Counted from the first letter of the stretch, positions 48,626 to 56,433 are shown. The stretch: 64,000 bases of DNA from Achromobacter sp. RTa (GCF_000757485.1 NZ_JPYO01000006.1:49468-113467), one strand, 5' to 3'. Made by a program: numbers and translations. The notes: a model not told the origin generated them from the sequence alone.

Positions 48626-50317
48626 CTACAGCGATTCGGGATCGCGACGCAGCGAAAAACCCTGCGCTTCGTTCATCGCCAGGTAGCTGACATTGCGCGA
48701 CACCACGGGCGGCTTGTCGCCGGCGTGCAGCGCGTGCACCTTGTCCAGCACCATCTTGTCGGCCAGGGTCATGCGGTCGATCATCCGCAGGTACTGCATC
48801 CAGCTTTCCACCAGGAATACCTCGCGCCAGATTCCTTCGCGCTCCAGGTCGCGGAACAGCTGCCACTGCTGCGCGCCGTTGCGCAGCCGCAAAAGGCGCA
48901 GCGGACGCGCGGCCTGGATCAGCGCGGACAGCTTGTCCCGTTCGATCTGGTATTCCACCGCCACCAGCACGGAGCCGTGCTGGGTATTGAAGCCCGCCGC
49001 GGCCAGGGCGGGCTCGGTGCTGTCGGCGCGCGCCAGGGATTGCGTGTCCACCTGTTCGGGCAGGCGCGACCGGTACAGGAGCGCCACGGTGATGCCCAGC
49101 ATGATGCCGGCGGCTGCCAGCGCGCCGGAGACACCCATGGTTTCCGCGAAGTGGCCCCACATGAAGGAGCCCGCGGCCAGGCCGCCGAAGATGGCGGTCT
49201 GGTAGAGCGCCAGGGCGCGCGCCTTGACCCAGTCGGGCACCAGCATCTGGACGGTGGTGTTGTAGGTGGCCAGCACGCCGATCCAGCAGCTGCCGGAAAG
49301 GAGCAGCGCGGGGAACGCGATCCACAGGGAGCCGGCCAGGCCCAGCGCCAGCAGGCAGGCGGCCAGCAGCCCGGCCGCCACGCTGACCAGTCCGCTGGCG
49401 CCCCAGGCCGCCTGCACGCGGCGCACCACGGCGCTGCCCAGGATGGCGCCCAGCCCCAGCGCGCCCAGCATGTAGCCGTACAGCAGGGCGCTGCCGCCTT
49501 CGTGTTCGTGCGCCAGCAGGGGCAGCAGCGCCCAGAGCGCGCTGGCGGACAGCCCGAAGGCGAAGGATCGCAGCATCACGACGCGCGTCACGGTGGAATG
49601 CTGGGTGTAGCGCACCGCCGCCACCACGCCTTCGAAAATGCCCTCGGGCGGCAGCCGGCGCAGGGGCAGGTCGCGTTTCCAGCGCCAGATCGCCCAGATC
49701 AGGCCGCCGTAGCAGAAACAGTTCAGCAGGAATACCCAGGGAGCGCCCATGGCGCCCAGCAGCAGGCCGCCGATGGCCGGGCCCACGGCGCGGGCGACGT
49801 TGAAATTGACGCTGTTCAGCAGCACCGCGCTGCCGACGTGGGCGCGCGGCACCTGTTCGCCCACCGCCGCCTGCCAGGCGGGCGTAACGATGGCGCTGCC
49901 GATCGCGATGCAGAAGACCGACGCGATCAGGGTGATGGGATGCAGCAGCCCGGCGAAGGCGAGCACGGTGATGAACAGGCCGCCCGCCAGTTCCAGCAGC
50001 ATGCCGGTCAGCATGACCTTGCGCCTGTCGTAATTGTCGGCCAGCACGCCGGTCAGGATCGACAGCGCCACCAGCGGGAACGCGGCGGCCACCTGGATCA
50101 TGGCGACCATCAATGGGCTGCTCTGCTCGGTGGTAATGATCCACGCGGCTGCGACCGACTGCGCCCAGGTGCCCAGGTTGGCGAAGAGATTGGCGATCCA
50201 GATGATGCGGAACGCGGGGAAGGCGAAAGGGGAAAGCGTGCTTACCTGCAGGACGGGAGCGGGGGCGGCCGGCGCTTCCGGGGGCAGGTCGTTCGTGGCC
50301 GAAACGGGTTGCAGCAT
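48626..50317 (-). CDS. MFS transporter with C-terminal cytoplasmic extension (MFS_3 type)
   Basis: This 563-residue protein has about 12 transmembrane segments in the first 420 residues. An early FRIIWIANLFANLGTWAQ and DNYDRRKVML motif A are typical of the MFS_3 group related to the EntS enterobactin exporter. About 140 soluble residues follow (EYQIERDKLSALIQAARPLR and on), a C-terminal domain found in many members of this group. It probably exports a small molecule; the cargo is unknown. The gene is convergent with the phosphoribosyltransferase gene. Confidence 0.88.
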   Translation of the reverse strand: MLQPVSATNDLPPEAPAAPAPVLQVSTLSPFAFPAFRIIWIANLFANLGTWAQSVAAAWIITTEQSSPLMVAMIQVAAAFPLVALSILTGVLADNYDRRKVMLTGMLLELAGGLFITVLAFAGLLHPITLIASVFCIAIGSAIVTPAWQAAVGEQVPRAHVGSAVLLNSVNFNVARAVGPAIGGLLLGAMGAPWVFLLNCFCYGGLIWAIWRWKRDLPLRRLPPEGIFEGVVAAVRYTQHSTVTRVVMLRSFAFGLSASALWALLPLLAHEHEGGSALLYGYMLGALGLGAILGSAVVRRVQAAWGASGLVSVAAGLLAACLLALGLAGSLWIAFPALLLSGSCWIGVLATYNTTVQMLVPDWVKARALALYQTAIFGGLAAGSFMWGHFAETMGVSGALAAAGIMLGITVALLYRSRLPEQVDTQSLARADSTEPALAAAGFNTQHGSVLVAVEYQIERDKLSALIQAARPLRLLRLRNGAQQWQLFRDLEREGIWREVFLVESWMQYLRMIDRMTLADKMVLDKVHALHAGDKPPVVSRNVSYLAMNEAQGFSLRRDPESL

Positions 50318-50425
50318 GGGGATGGGTTCGGGGCGCGCGGGAGCCGCCCCGGCAGGCTGTCTGGGTCGGGTAATGGTACGCCTAAGCGGATGGGAGGTGG
50401 GGATGCCGCGCCGGAGCGGACGGAT

Positions 50426-50460
50426 CCGGCCTGGCCCGCCGCCGGGCGGGGCCAGGCCGG
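50426..50460 (-). terminator. 12-bp GC hairpin after sorB
   Basis: CCGGCCTGGCCC at 50426-50437 and GGGCCAGGCCGG at 50449-50460 are perfect complements around an 11-nt loop. It lies 17 bp past the sorB stop on the minus strand. There is no U-tract. Confidence 0.55.
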
Positions 50461-50476
50461 GGCAGGCCAGCCGGTA

Positions 50477-50821
50477 TTACGGCTTGGATTTGGCCGCGGC
50501 GCTCGCCGCGGGCGGGTAGGCCTGGTTCAGGTATTCCACGATCAGGGGAACCTGTTCGGCGGGAATGGGGGCGCCGTAGGTGCCGATCATTTTCTTGACC
50601 TCCGCATCCCAGAAGCCGAGCGGCATCGGCGGTTGCGACGAAACATAATCCACCGAATGGCACATCAGGCACAGGGACGCGCCCTGGGCGCCGGGGGTGG
50701 TGCCGGGACGCAGCTTGGCGGTCTCCTGGGGGAGCTTGATCTCCAGGGCCTGGGCCGCGGGGGCCAGGCAGGCGGCGGCGAGGGCAAGCGCCAGCGCGCA
50801 GCGACGATAGTGGCGAGTCAT
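50477..50821 (-). CDS. sorB: Sulfite dehydrogenase cytochrome c subunit SorB
   Basis: This 114-residue periplasmic cytochrome c has a signal peptide (residues about 1-25, ending AQA) and one haem-binding CxxCH at Cys51-His55 (CLMCH). Met66 in PMPLGFW is the likely axial ligand. It accepts electrons from the molybdenum subunit encoded 10 bp upstream and passes them to the respiratory chain. Size and pairing match SorB of Starkeya-type sulfite dehydrogenase. Confidence 0.9.
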   Translation of the reverse strand: MTRHYRRCALALALAAACLAPAAQALEIKLPQETAKLRPGTTPGAQGASLCLMCHSVDYVSSQPPMPLGFWDAEVKKMIGTYGAPIPAEQVPLIVEYLNQAYPPAASAAAKSKP

Positions 50822-50831
50822 GGCGGGCTCC

Positions 50832-52067
50832 TCAAGCGGCGGTGACGCGGATGGTTTCGACCACGTTGCGCATGTAGCCAGCCGGATTCCAGAGCGGATC
50901 GAGCGGCTGCGTATCGCCCGCCATGTTCGTGGCGCGGACCTTCAACTCGTAGTCGCCGGCGGTGGCGGGGGTGAAATCGGCATGCCATTCGCGGAAGGAG
51001 TAGCGGCCCAGGTCCTTGCCAAGGGTGGCGGCATGCCAGGTCTTGCCGCCGTCGGACGAGAACTGGACGTCGCGGATGCCCTTGCCGCCGTCGAAAGCGA
51101 TGCCCCGCACCTGCACGCGCTTGCCCTGGGCGACCCGTGCGCCTTCGGTCAGGCTGGTGATGAAGCTGCGCACGTTGTAGCGCCCGATGGGGCGGGTTTT
51201 CTCCGGCGCCTTGCCCGGCGGGGTGCAGGCGCAATCGTTGTCCGGGATGCGATAGGCCTTCTGCATCCAGAACCCGTCGAACTCCTTGTCCAGCACCTTA
51301 ATGTCCGCCAGGTGCTTGACCCAGTAGGTGCCGTAATACCCGGGCACGACCAGGCGGACGGGATAGCCGTTGAGCATGGGCAGGTCGGAGCCGTTCATGG
51401 CGTAGGCCAACATGACCTCGCCGTCCATGGCGTGAGCCGTGTCCAGCGCCTTGACGAATTCCGGCGTGCCGGGGAGCACCGGGCGGTCCATGCCCTCGAA
51501 CGTGATCTGCCGTGCGCCGGCGCGGATGCCGGCTTTTTCAAGAACGCGCTTGAGCGGAATGCCCAGCCAGCGGGCATTGCCCATGGCGCCGTTGCCCGAC
51601 TGGCCGCCGCCCACCCGTGGCGAGAAGAAACCGCGGCTGTTGCCCGAGCATTGGGTGACGGCCACCAGCTCCACCGGCTTGCCGAACTGCTGCTTCAGGT
51701 CGGACAGCGACAGCTCCAAGGGCTTGTCGACCAGCCCGCTTACCCGGATGCGGTAGGCGTTCAAGTCGATGGCGGTGGGGATGTTGCCCAGGTGATAGCG
51801 GACAAAGAAGGCGTCGTTGGGCGTGATGACGTTGTCGTTGAAGACCGAGAACGGCGTTTCGAGCTGGGGCGGGCGGGACGTCTGCCGGATCAGCGGGCGT
51901 TTTTGCGGGTAGGCGATCAGGTCGCGCTCGCCATTGGCGAAGGGCAGCGTGACGGTGGCGGGCGCCGCCAGGCTCGTCAGGGTGTGGCCGGCCAGCGTGC
52001 TGGTCGCGCCAAGGGTACAGGCCTGGCGCAGGAAGCGCCGACGCCCATTCGCATCGAATGTGCTCAT
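50832..52067 (-). CDS. sorA: Sulfite dehydrogenase molybdopterin subunit SorA
   Basis: SorA oxidises sulfite to sulfate at a molybdenum centre in the periplasm. The 411-residue protein has a Tat signal (RRRFLRQ, followed by a weakly hydrophobic stretch). Its catalytic domain has the molybdenum-ligating cysteine Cys140 in VAVTQCSGNSRGFF and a WLGIPLKRVL segment. The C-terminal dimerisation domain has FSSDGGKTWHAATLG. It is first in a two-gene unit with sorB. It protects against, or gains electrons from, sulfite released by organosulfur catabolism. Confidence 0.93.
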   Translation of the reverse strand: MSTFDANGRRRFLRQACTLGATSTLAGHTLTSLAAPATVTLPFANGERDLIAYPQKRPLIRQTSRPPQLETPFSVFNDNVITPNDAFFVRYHLGNIPTAIDLNAYRIRVSGLVDKPLELSLSDLKQQFGKPVELVAVTQCSGNSRGFFSPRVGGGQSGNGAMGNARWLGIPLKRVLEKAGIRAGARQITFEGMDRPVLPGTPEFVKALDTAHAMDGEVMLAYAMNGSDLPMLNGYPVRLVVPGYYGTYWVKHLADIKVLDKEFDGFWMQKAYRIPDNDCACTPPGKAPEKTRPIGRYNVRSFITSLTEGARVAQGKRVQVRGIAFDGGKGIRDVQFSSDGGKTWHAATLGKDLGRYSFREWHADFTPATAGDYELKVRATNMAGDTQPLDPLWNPAGYMRNVVETIRVTAA

Positions 52068-52194
52068 CTCCGTGTCTCCTCGTTTTTATCCAACGCCCTA
52101 CCCCGCGGCGCATGCATACGAGCCTACGCGCCTCGTCCTGACAAATGCGTTAATGTCCGCGCTGACCGTTCCAATATCCGCGTTTTCCGCTGTG

Positions 52195-52581
52195 ATGATC
52201 CTGAGATTCAATGGGCGCGCGTTTGCCGCGCTGCTGGCCGTGACTGCGCTGGAAGCGCTTATCGCCACCCTGGGCGCTCCCTATCCCCTGTTGCGGGGCT
52301 TCGTGGGAGACGTGGTGGCGGTGGGATGGGCGTACCTGGCGTACCGCAGCATCATCCGCGCGGGCGTGCTGCCGCTGGCCTTCGCGGCGCTGCTGACGGG
52401 CTATGCGGTGGAGCTGGGCCAATACCTGGCCCGGCATTTCGGCTGGCGGCTTGAGCAGCCGCTCTTGCGCATCGTGCTGGGCAGCGTGCCAGATTGGTGG
52501 GACGTGCTGGCCTATACGCTGGGATTCGGGCTGGTGCTGGCGCTGGCCGCCTGGCGGCGGCCTGAGTTGCGCGCCGCCTAG
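52195..52581 (+). CDS. DUF2809 family small membrane protein
   Basis: This protein is about 128 residues with four predicted hydrophobic segments and a start MILRFNGRAFAALLAV, then LRGFVGDVVAVGWAY and VPDWWDVLAYTLGFGL. This matches DUF2809 proteins of unknown function. I chose ATG at 52195 because the product then begins as other members do; an earlier ATG at 52153 would add 14 residues. It is divergent from sorA and probably unrelated to sulfite oxidation. Confidence 0.75.
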   Translation: MILRFNGRAFAALLAVTALEALIATLGAPYPLLRGFVGDVVAVGWAYLAYRSIIRAGVLPLAFAALLTGYAVELGQYLARHFGWRLEQPLLRIVLGSVPDWWDVLAYTLGFGLVLALAAWRRPELRAA

Positions 52582-52593
52582 CCGCGCATGGAT

Positions 52594-52617
52594 CCAGGCC
52601 TGGCCGCGAGGGCCTGG
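52594..52617 (+). terminator. Hairpin after the DUF2809 gene
   Basis: CCAGGCC at 52594-52600 pairs with GGCCTGG at 52611-52617 around a 10-nt loop, shortly after the DUF2809 stop. No U-tract follows; termination is possible but unproven. Confidence 0.35.
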
Positions 52618-52625
52618 CCTGGCGT

Positions 52626-52844
52626 TCAGCCTGCCTGGCAGACCGCCGCGTTGTCATCGTGCCGGTGCGGGGCGGGCGCTGCCGCGCGCAACGGCTGCAG
52701 CCGCGCGTTGCGGAACGGCGCGAAACATTCGGACCACGACGAGGGGAACAGGGGAGTGGCATGCCGCACGGCATCGCGGCGGGCGTAGTGCGCCAGCAGT
52801 TGCTGGCCGATCGGGGCGTCTCCCAGGGGATGGCGGGTATTCAT
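52626..52844 (-). CDS. Doubtful small ORF next to the oxidase cluster
   Basis: A 72-residue frame starts with ATG at 52844 (MNTRHPLGDAPIG) and ends at 52626. The first part (about residues 1-45) has balanced composition; the last 25 residues are rich in Ala, Pro, Arg and His. No family is recognised. Upstream on the same strand lies GAATACAATC, which resembles the GntR half-site found at other promoters of the neighbouring cluster. It might be a small regulated protein or noise. Confidence 0.3.
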   Translation of the reverse strand: MNTRHPLGDAPIGQQLLAHYARRDAVRHATPLFPSSWSECFAPFRNARLQPLRAAAPAPHRHDDNAAVCQAG

Positions 52845-53002
52845 GGTATTTCCGTATTGCATTGAGATTGTATTCAGTGTACCAGCGTTGACCTCGCGGC
52901 GCCAGCCCCGCCCACAGTCTCAAGTGCTTGATCCTAAAGGGACCGTCCCCGTTTGTTGATGGGAATCTCCGGGATTGCCCTAGCAGCTCAAAATAGTAGA
53001 CG

Positions 53003-53015
53003 GTATACAATGTTC
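53003..53015. promoter_or_regulatory. Shared 13-bp element GTATACAATGTTC upstream of the oxidase operon
   Basis: This 13-mer is identical to that at 58306-58318 upstream of the aldehyde dehydrogenase gene. It contains TACAAT, which could serve as a -10 box, and the ATACAAT half-site found as an inverted repeat before the local GntR gene. It lies 57 bp before the oxidase ATG. I interpret it as a GntR operator overlapping a promoter. Confidence 0.55.
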
Positions 53016-53071
53016 AACATGCCCGGGCTGAGACAGGCCTGGATCCCTCCCTACTGGACCTGGAGCGCGTC

Positions 53072-53803
53072 ATGGCTGAACTGATGAACCGAGATGAATT
53101 CCGTACCGCGTTGGAAAACGCGATCAAGGGCAAGAGCGCCAACGCCTCGCCTTTTTCGATTGCCTGGGCAGAAGGCAAGCTCAGCCGCCAGCACCTGCAG
53201 CGCTGGGCGGAGAACCACTATCACTATGTGGGGCCTTTCGCCGACTACCTGGGATACCTGTATGCCCGCACGCCCGACACCTACACCGAGGCCAAGGATT
53301 TCCTGCTGGCCAATATGTATGAAGAGGAGATCGGGGGCGACCGCCACACGGACCTGCTGATCCGCTTCGCCGAAGCCTGCGGCACGACCCGCGAGCGGGT
53401 CGTGGACCCCGACAACATGTCGCCCACCACGCGCGCGCTGCAAAGCTGGTGCTACGCGGTTGCGATGCGCGAGGACCCGATCGTGGCCGTGGCCGGACTG
53501 GTCGTGGGCCTGGAATCGCAAGTGCCCTCCATCTACCGCAAGCAGACGCCCACGCTGCGCGAAAAGTACGGCTTTACCGATGAGGAAGTGGAATTCTTCG
53601 ACCTGCACATCGTGTCCGACGAAATCCACGGCGAACGCGGCTACCAGATCGTGCTGGAGCATGCCAATACGGTGGACCTGCAGCAACGCTGCCTGAAGAT
53701 CTGCGAGATCGGCGCGCAGATGCGGCTGCTGTACACCACGGCGCTCTACACCGACTACGTGCAGGACGACATCGCGCTGCCCGAACTGGGCCTCGCCGCC
53801 TGA
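53072..53803 (+). CDS. Heme-oxygenase-like diiron oxidase (HDO) candidate, TenA/PqqC/CADD-related
   Basis: This 243-residue all-helical protein is related to TenA/PqqC/CADD proteins. All six metal ligands expected of the diiron HDO group are present with near-CADD spacing: Glu85-x6-His92 (EEIGGDRH), Glu148 (GLESQVP), then His179-x3-Asp183-x2-His186 (HIVSDEIH). TenA thiaminases and PqqC lack this set. Known HDOs (UndA, BesC, SznF, CADD) use O2 for C-C or C-N cleavage or N-oxygenation. The tyrosine of CADD from which p-aminobenzoate is cut is not evident at the equivalent position. Ferredoxins encoded downstream are likely electron donors. The substrate is unknown. Confidence 0.88.
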   Translation: MAELMNRDEFRTALENAIKGKSANASPFSIAWAEGKLSRQHLQRWAENHYHYVGPFADYLGYLYARTPDTYTEAKDFLLANMYEEEIGGDRHTDLLIRFAEACGTTRERVVDPDNMSPTTRALQSWCYAVAMREDPIVAVAGLVVGLESQVPSIYRKQTPTLREKYGFTDEEVEFFDLHIVSDEIHGERGYQIVLEHANTVDLQQRCLKICEIGAQMRLLYTTALYTDYVQDDIALPELGLAA

Positions 53804-53807
53804 ATCT

Positions 53808-53851
53808 CTCGCGCGGCTCGTCCGGCTATCCCGCCGGACGGTCTGCGCGAG
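53808..53851 (+). promoter_or_regulatory. Two-tier hairpin between oxidase and ferredoxin genes
   Basis: CTCGCGC (53808-53814) pairs with GCGCGAG (53845-53851), and inside it GTCCGGC (53820-53826) pairs with GCCGGAC (53833-53839), separated by a symmetrical 5/5 internal loop. No clean U-tract follows. It may attenuate transcription or stabilise the upstream mRNA, setting an oxidase-to-ferredoxin ratio. Confidence 0.5.
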
Positions 53852-53884
53852 GCTCCTATTTGTGTCGAGAGGCCCTAGAGAACC

Positions 53885-54184
53885 ATGCCTACCGTTGTGT
53901 TTCATAAAGGCGGCCAGACCTACACCGACGTGGTGAAGGAAAACACCAACCTGGTGGTGCGGGCCGGCATCAAGCAGTTTCCGTATCCGCACCTGCGCTA
54001 CGAGTGCGGCATGGGCAAGTGCGCCAAGTGCGCCTGCCGGGTGCTGGCCGGGTCCGAGCATCTGCCGCCGGTCAACTGGAAGGAAAAGAAGCAGCTGGGC
54101 GACCGCATCGACCAGGGCTACCGGCTGGCTTGCCAGCTGTGGCTCAACAGCGATATCGAGCTGACCCAGGACGTGGAGGCGTAG
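53885..54184 (+). CDS. [2Fe-2S] ferredoxin (first of two)
   Basis: This 99-residue plant-type ferredoxin has the cluster ligands Cys41, Cys46, Cys49 (CGMGKCAKC) and a distant Cys83 (RLACQLW). It is soluble, with no signal peptide. It lies between the HDO gene and a small unknown gene, so it probably delivers electrons to the diiron site from the reductase encoded at 60373. The TAG stop is 5 bp before the next start. Confidence 0.93.
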   Translation: MPTVVFHKGGQTYTDVVKENTNLVVRAGIKQFPYPHLRYECGMGKCAKCACRVLAGSEHLPPVNWKEKKQLGDRIDQGYRLACQLWLNSDIELTQDVEA

Positions 54185-54189
54185 CGGCG

Positions 54190-54516
54190 ATGGACCCGGT
54201 ATATGTCATCCTGACCTCCAAGCCCGGCGTGTTCCGCACGGAAGCCGGCGGCGAGGTCGACATCATCGAAACCTACGATTACGTGTTCTATGGCCGAGCG
54301 CTGGCGGAATACCGCATCGCCCGACTGCATGGGGAGACGAAGCTGGTCGTCACGGAAGAGACGCCGCCGTACGTGGTGAACCGCGTGCCGTCCAAGTTCC
54401 TCGAGAAGTTCGAGTCGGTGGAGGCAGCGCGCAAGGAGCTTGCGCACCTCACGCGTTTCGGCAGCATGGAATCCACCCTGACGCTGCGCCGCGGCGCCGT
54501 TCCCGCGGAGCACTGA
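54190..54516 (+). CDS. Small unknown protein between two ferredoxins
   Basis: This 108-residue soluble protein has no cysteine and no recognised domain. It begins MDPVYVILTSKPGVFRTE and has a central EYRIARLHGETKLVVTEETP, then a basic helix (KFLEKFESVEAARKELAHL). Strong coupling on both sides (5-bp gaps) marks it as a real part of the operon. It might be an accessory subunit, an assembly factor or a substrate-handling protein for the diiron oxidase; no function can be assigned. Confidence 0.85.
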   Translation: MDPVYVILTSKPGVFRTEAGGEVDIIETYDYVFYGRALAEYRIARLHGETKLVVTEETPPYVVNRVPSKFLEKFESVEAARKELAHLTRFGSMESTLTLRRGAVPAEH

Positions 54517-54521
54517 ACATC

Positions 54522-54863
54522 ATGGTCCAGATCACATTCATATCCAATGGCGGCAAGATCGCGACGGCTCCCGAGAACAGCAATCTGCTGCGGGTATCGC
54601 TCAAGGAAAAGGGCGGGATACCGTTCAAATGCGGGGGCGGCCTGTGCGGCACCTGCAAATGCCGGATAGAAGAGGGGCTTGAGAATACCGACGCCATCAA
54701 GCCCAAGGAGCGCAAGCATCTGCGCCCGGAGGACTTCGTGGCGGGCTACCGCATGGCATGCCAGACTTTCGTGAACGGCGACATCAAGGTGTCGTGGGTG
54801 ATCCAGAACGGCAAGGGCATCGTGGTGGACGCGCCCGCCGATCCCGTGCAAACCGCGACCTGA
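54522..54863 (+). CDS. [2Fe-2S] ferredoxin (second of two)
   Basis: This 113-residue plant-type ferredoxin has Cys37, Cys42, Cys45 (CGGGLCGTC) and Cys80 (RMACQTF) as cluster ligands. It differs clearly from the first ferredoxin, with CGGGLC instead of CGMGKC, suggesting a different partner or redox potential rather than a recent duplication. It ends the oxidase operon, convergent with the GntR gene. Confidence 0.93.
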   Translation: MVQITFISNGGKIATAPENSNLLRVSLKEKGGIPFKCGGGLCGTCKCRIEEGLENTDAIKPKERKHLRPEDFVAGYRMACQTFVNGDIKVSWVIQNGKGIVVDAPADPVQTAT

Positions 54864-54890
54864 GGGCCAGGGGCGTAGGAGCCTTGGCTG

Positions 54891-55610
54891 CTACGCCACG
54901 GAAGCGTGCTGCGCCTGTTGCGTGTCGGTATAGGCCTTGGCGGCGTTATGCACGTGCTGGCTGGCCAGCAGGGCGGCCAGATCGCCATTGCCCGCGATGA
55001 CGGCGTTCAGGATCTGGGAATGCTCGTCCCAATTCTGCTTGGCCCGGTGCATGTTGCTGGGCGCGAACAGCAGCGCGGTGCGGTCGCGCAGCGAACGCAT
55101 CAGGTCGGTCAGCACCACGTTGCCGCCGATGGTGGCGAGCATTTCATGGAACTGCGAATTCAGCGCCAGGAACTTGTCCAGCTGCTCGCTGCGGGCGGCC
55201 TCGGTGCCTTCGCGCAGGAAGGCCTGTAGGCGCTCCACCGTCTTTTCGTCGCGGCGTTGCGCGGCGAGCTTGGCGTTCAGCCCCTCCAGCGTGGCGCGCA
55301 CTTCCACCATGTCGTAGGCAACCGCGTCGGACAGTACCGACACGGACGCGCCGCGCCGCGGTTCGATGGTGACCAGCCCTTCGGCGGCGAGCGCGCGCAG
55401 CGCCTCGCGCACCGGAATGCGCGACACGCCCATTTCCTCGGACAGGCGGCCTTCGACCAGGCGGTCGCCGGGCGTGAATTCACCGCTGAGGATGCGTTCG
55501 CGCAGCTTGTCGCGGATGACCGCGAACAACTGCGGATGCTGCTCCCCGATCTTCAGCGGGGCGGAATGCTGCGTGGCTACAGCTTGCGGGCTGACGGGAA
55601 GAGTGGTCAT
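54891..55610 (-). CDS. GntR-family regulator with FCD domain
   Basis: This 239-residue regulator has a winged HTH at about residues 25-95 (LREALRALAAEGLV-type helix with SRIPVREALRAL) and a C-terminal FCD ligand domain (FHEMLATIGGNVVLTDLM, metal-type His residues). FCD regulators usually repress and are released by carboxylic acids. ATG at 55610 is used; an alternative at 55646 would place the start inside the upstream dyad. It is central in the oxidase locus and is the probable binder of the ATACAAT sites. Confidence 0.92.
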   Translation of the reverse strand: MTTLPVSPQAVATQHSAPLKIGEQHPQLFAVIRDKLRERILSGEFTPGDRLVEGRLSEEMGVSRIPVREALRALAAEGLVTIEPRRGASVSVLSDAVAYDMVEVRATLEGLNAKLAAQRRDEKTVERLQAFLREGTEAARSEQLDKFLALNSQFHEMLATIGGNVVLTDLMRSLRDRTALLFAPSNMHRAKQNWDEHSQILNAVIAGNGDLAALLASQHVHNAAKAYTDTQQAQHASVA

Positions 55611-55633
55611 GGCGAGCGGTTTTGGCTTAATGG

Positions 55634-55651
55634 ATACAGTCTCCATTGTAT
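55634..55651. promoter_or_regulatory. Inverted-repeat operator of the GntR gene
   Basis: ATACAGT at 55634-55640 and ATTGTAT at 55645-55651 face each other with a 4-bp gap (one mismatch per arm). The half-site on the minus strand, ATACAAT, recurs in the elements at 53003 and 58306. It lies just upstream of the GntR start, so autoregulation is likely. Confidence 0.6.
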
Positions 55652-55689
55652 TACCGGGCATGGCCGAGCGCGGGTCGGGGCGTATGGCA

Positions 55690-56433
55690 TCAGCCGCCCC
55701 AGAACGCCTTGGCCAGCACTCCCAGCGCGCCCAGGGCGCACACGGCCAGCAGCACGCCGCGCACGGCGCGCGGCGGCAGCCGGTTGCGAAGCCGGTTGGA
55801 GACCGCAAAACCGGCCAGCAGGAAAGGCGCCAGGCTGAGCGCCAGCCCGGCGTGGTAACCCGTATACCGCTTGGCCAAGGCCAGCATGGCAAGCGAAAAA
55901 ACCGATCCCAGGAAGAGCACCATGCCCAGCGTGGCGCGCAGGCGCGGCGGCGCGGAATGCTGCATCACGATGGCGATCGGGGGCGCGCCCACGGAGGTCA
56001 TCGTGCCCATGATGCCCGACGCGACGCCCGCGCCGGAGACGCGCCCCGGCGTTGCGGAAAAGCGCAGGCCGGCCGCGCTGATCGCGACGGCCGCCAGGAT
56101 CAGGCCGGCGAACAGCACGCCCAGCGCCTGCGGGGCGAAGCGGGTCATGGCGTAGATGGCGATCAGCGTGCCTACGGCGCGGCCGGCCAGCGCGTAGGAG
56201 ACGGACGGCCAATCGATGGCCGCGCGTTCGCGCAGCGCGGTCAAGAGGGAGATGCAGCCGCCCAGCGTCAGCAGCGGGCCGGGCGCCAACTGGGGAAAGA
56301 ACATGGCGGCCACCGGGGCAGCGAACATCGCGAAACCGACTCCGCCCACGCCCTGCGCGATCGCGGCGCCGAATACGACGATGGCCATGGTGGCGTATTG
56401 CAGCAGGTCAGGGTACGGCAGGGAGGGTGTCAT
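55690..56433 (-). CDS. TauE/SafE-family sulfite/anion exporter permease
   Basis: This 247-residue inner-membrane protein has 7-8 hydrophobic segments and the TauE/SafE hallmark IAQGVGGVGFAMFAAPV in its first half, repeated as VASGIMGTMTSVGAPPIAIV in the second. Family members export sulfite, sulfoacetate or other organic anions. It is upstream of the GntR gene on the same strand with a GTATAC element in its promoter, so it likely belongs to the same regulon. It might expel a sulfur anion or other product. Confidence 0.9.
   Translation of the reverse strand: MTPSLPYPDLLQYATMAIVVFGAAIAQGVGGVGFAMFAAPVAAMFFPQLAPGPLLTLGGCISLLTALRERAAIDWPSVSYALAGRAVGTLIAIYAMTRFAPQALGVLFAGLILAAVAISAAGLRFSATPGRVSGAGVASGIMGTMTSVGAPPIAIVMQHSAPPRLRATLGMVLFLGSVFSLAMLALAKRYTGYHAGLALSLAPFLLAGFAVSNRLRNRLPPRAVRGVLLAVCALGALGVLAKAFWGG

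Noticed and set aside
53016-53071. Possible TPP riboswitch before the TenA-like gene (contains CTGAGA and ACCTGG)
   Set aside because: The TPP core elements after CTGAGA, including the conserved CTGATCTGG...GCGTAGGGA part, are missing and the spacing is too short. The protein itself is an HDO candidate rather than a thiaminase.
53072-53803. Assignment of the oxidase as TenA thiaminase or PqqC
   Set aside because: The six-residue diiron ligand set is present, and there are no thiamine or PQQ genes around.
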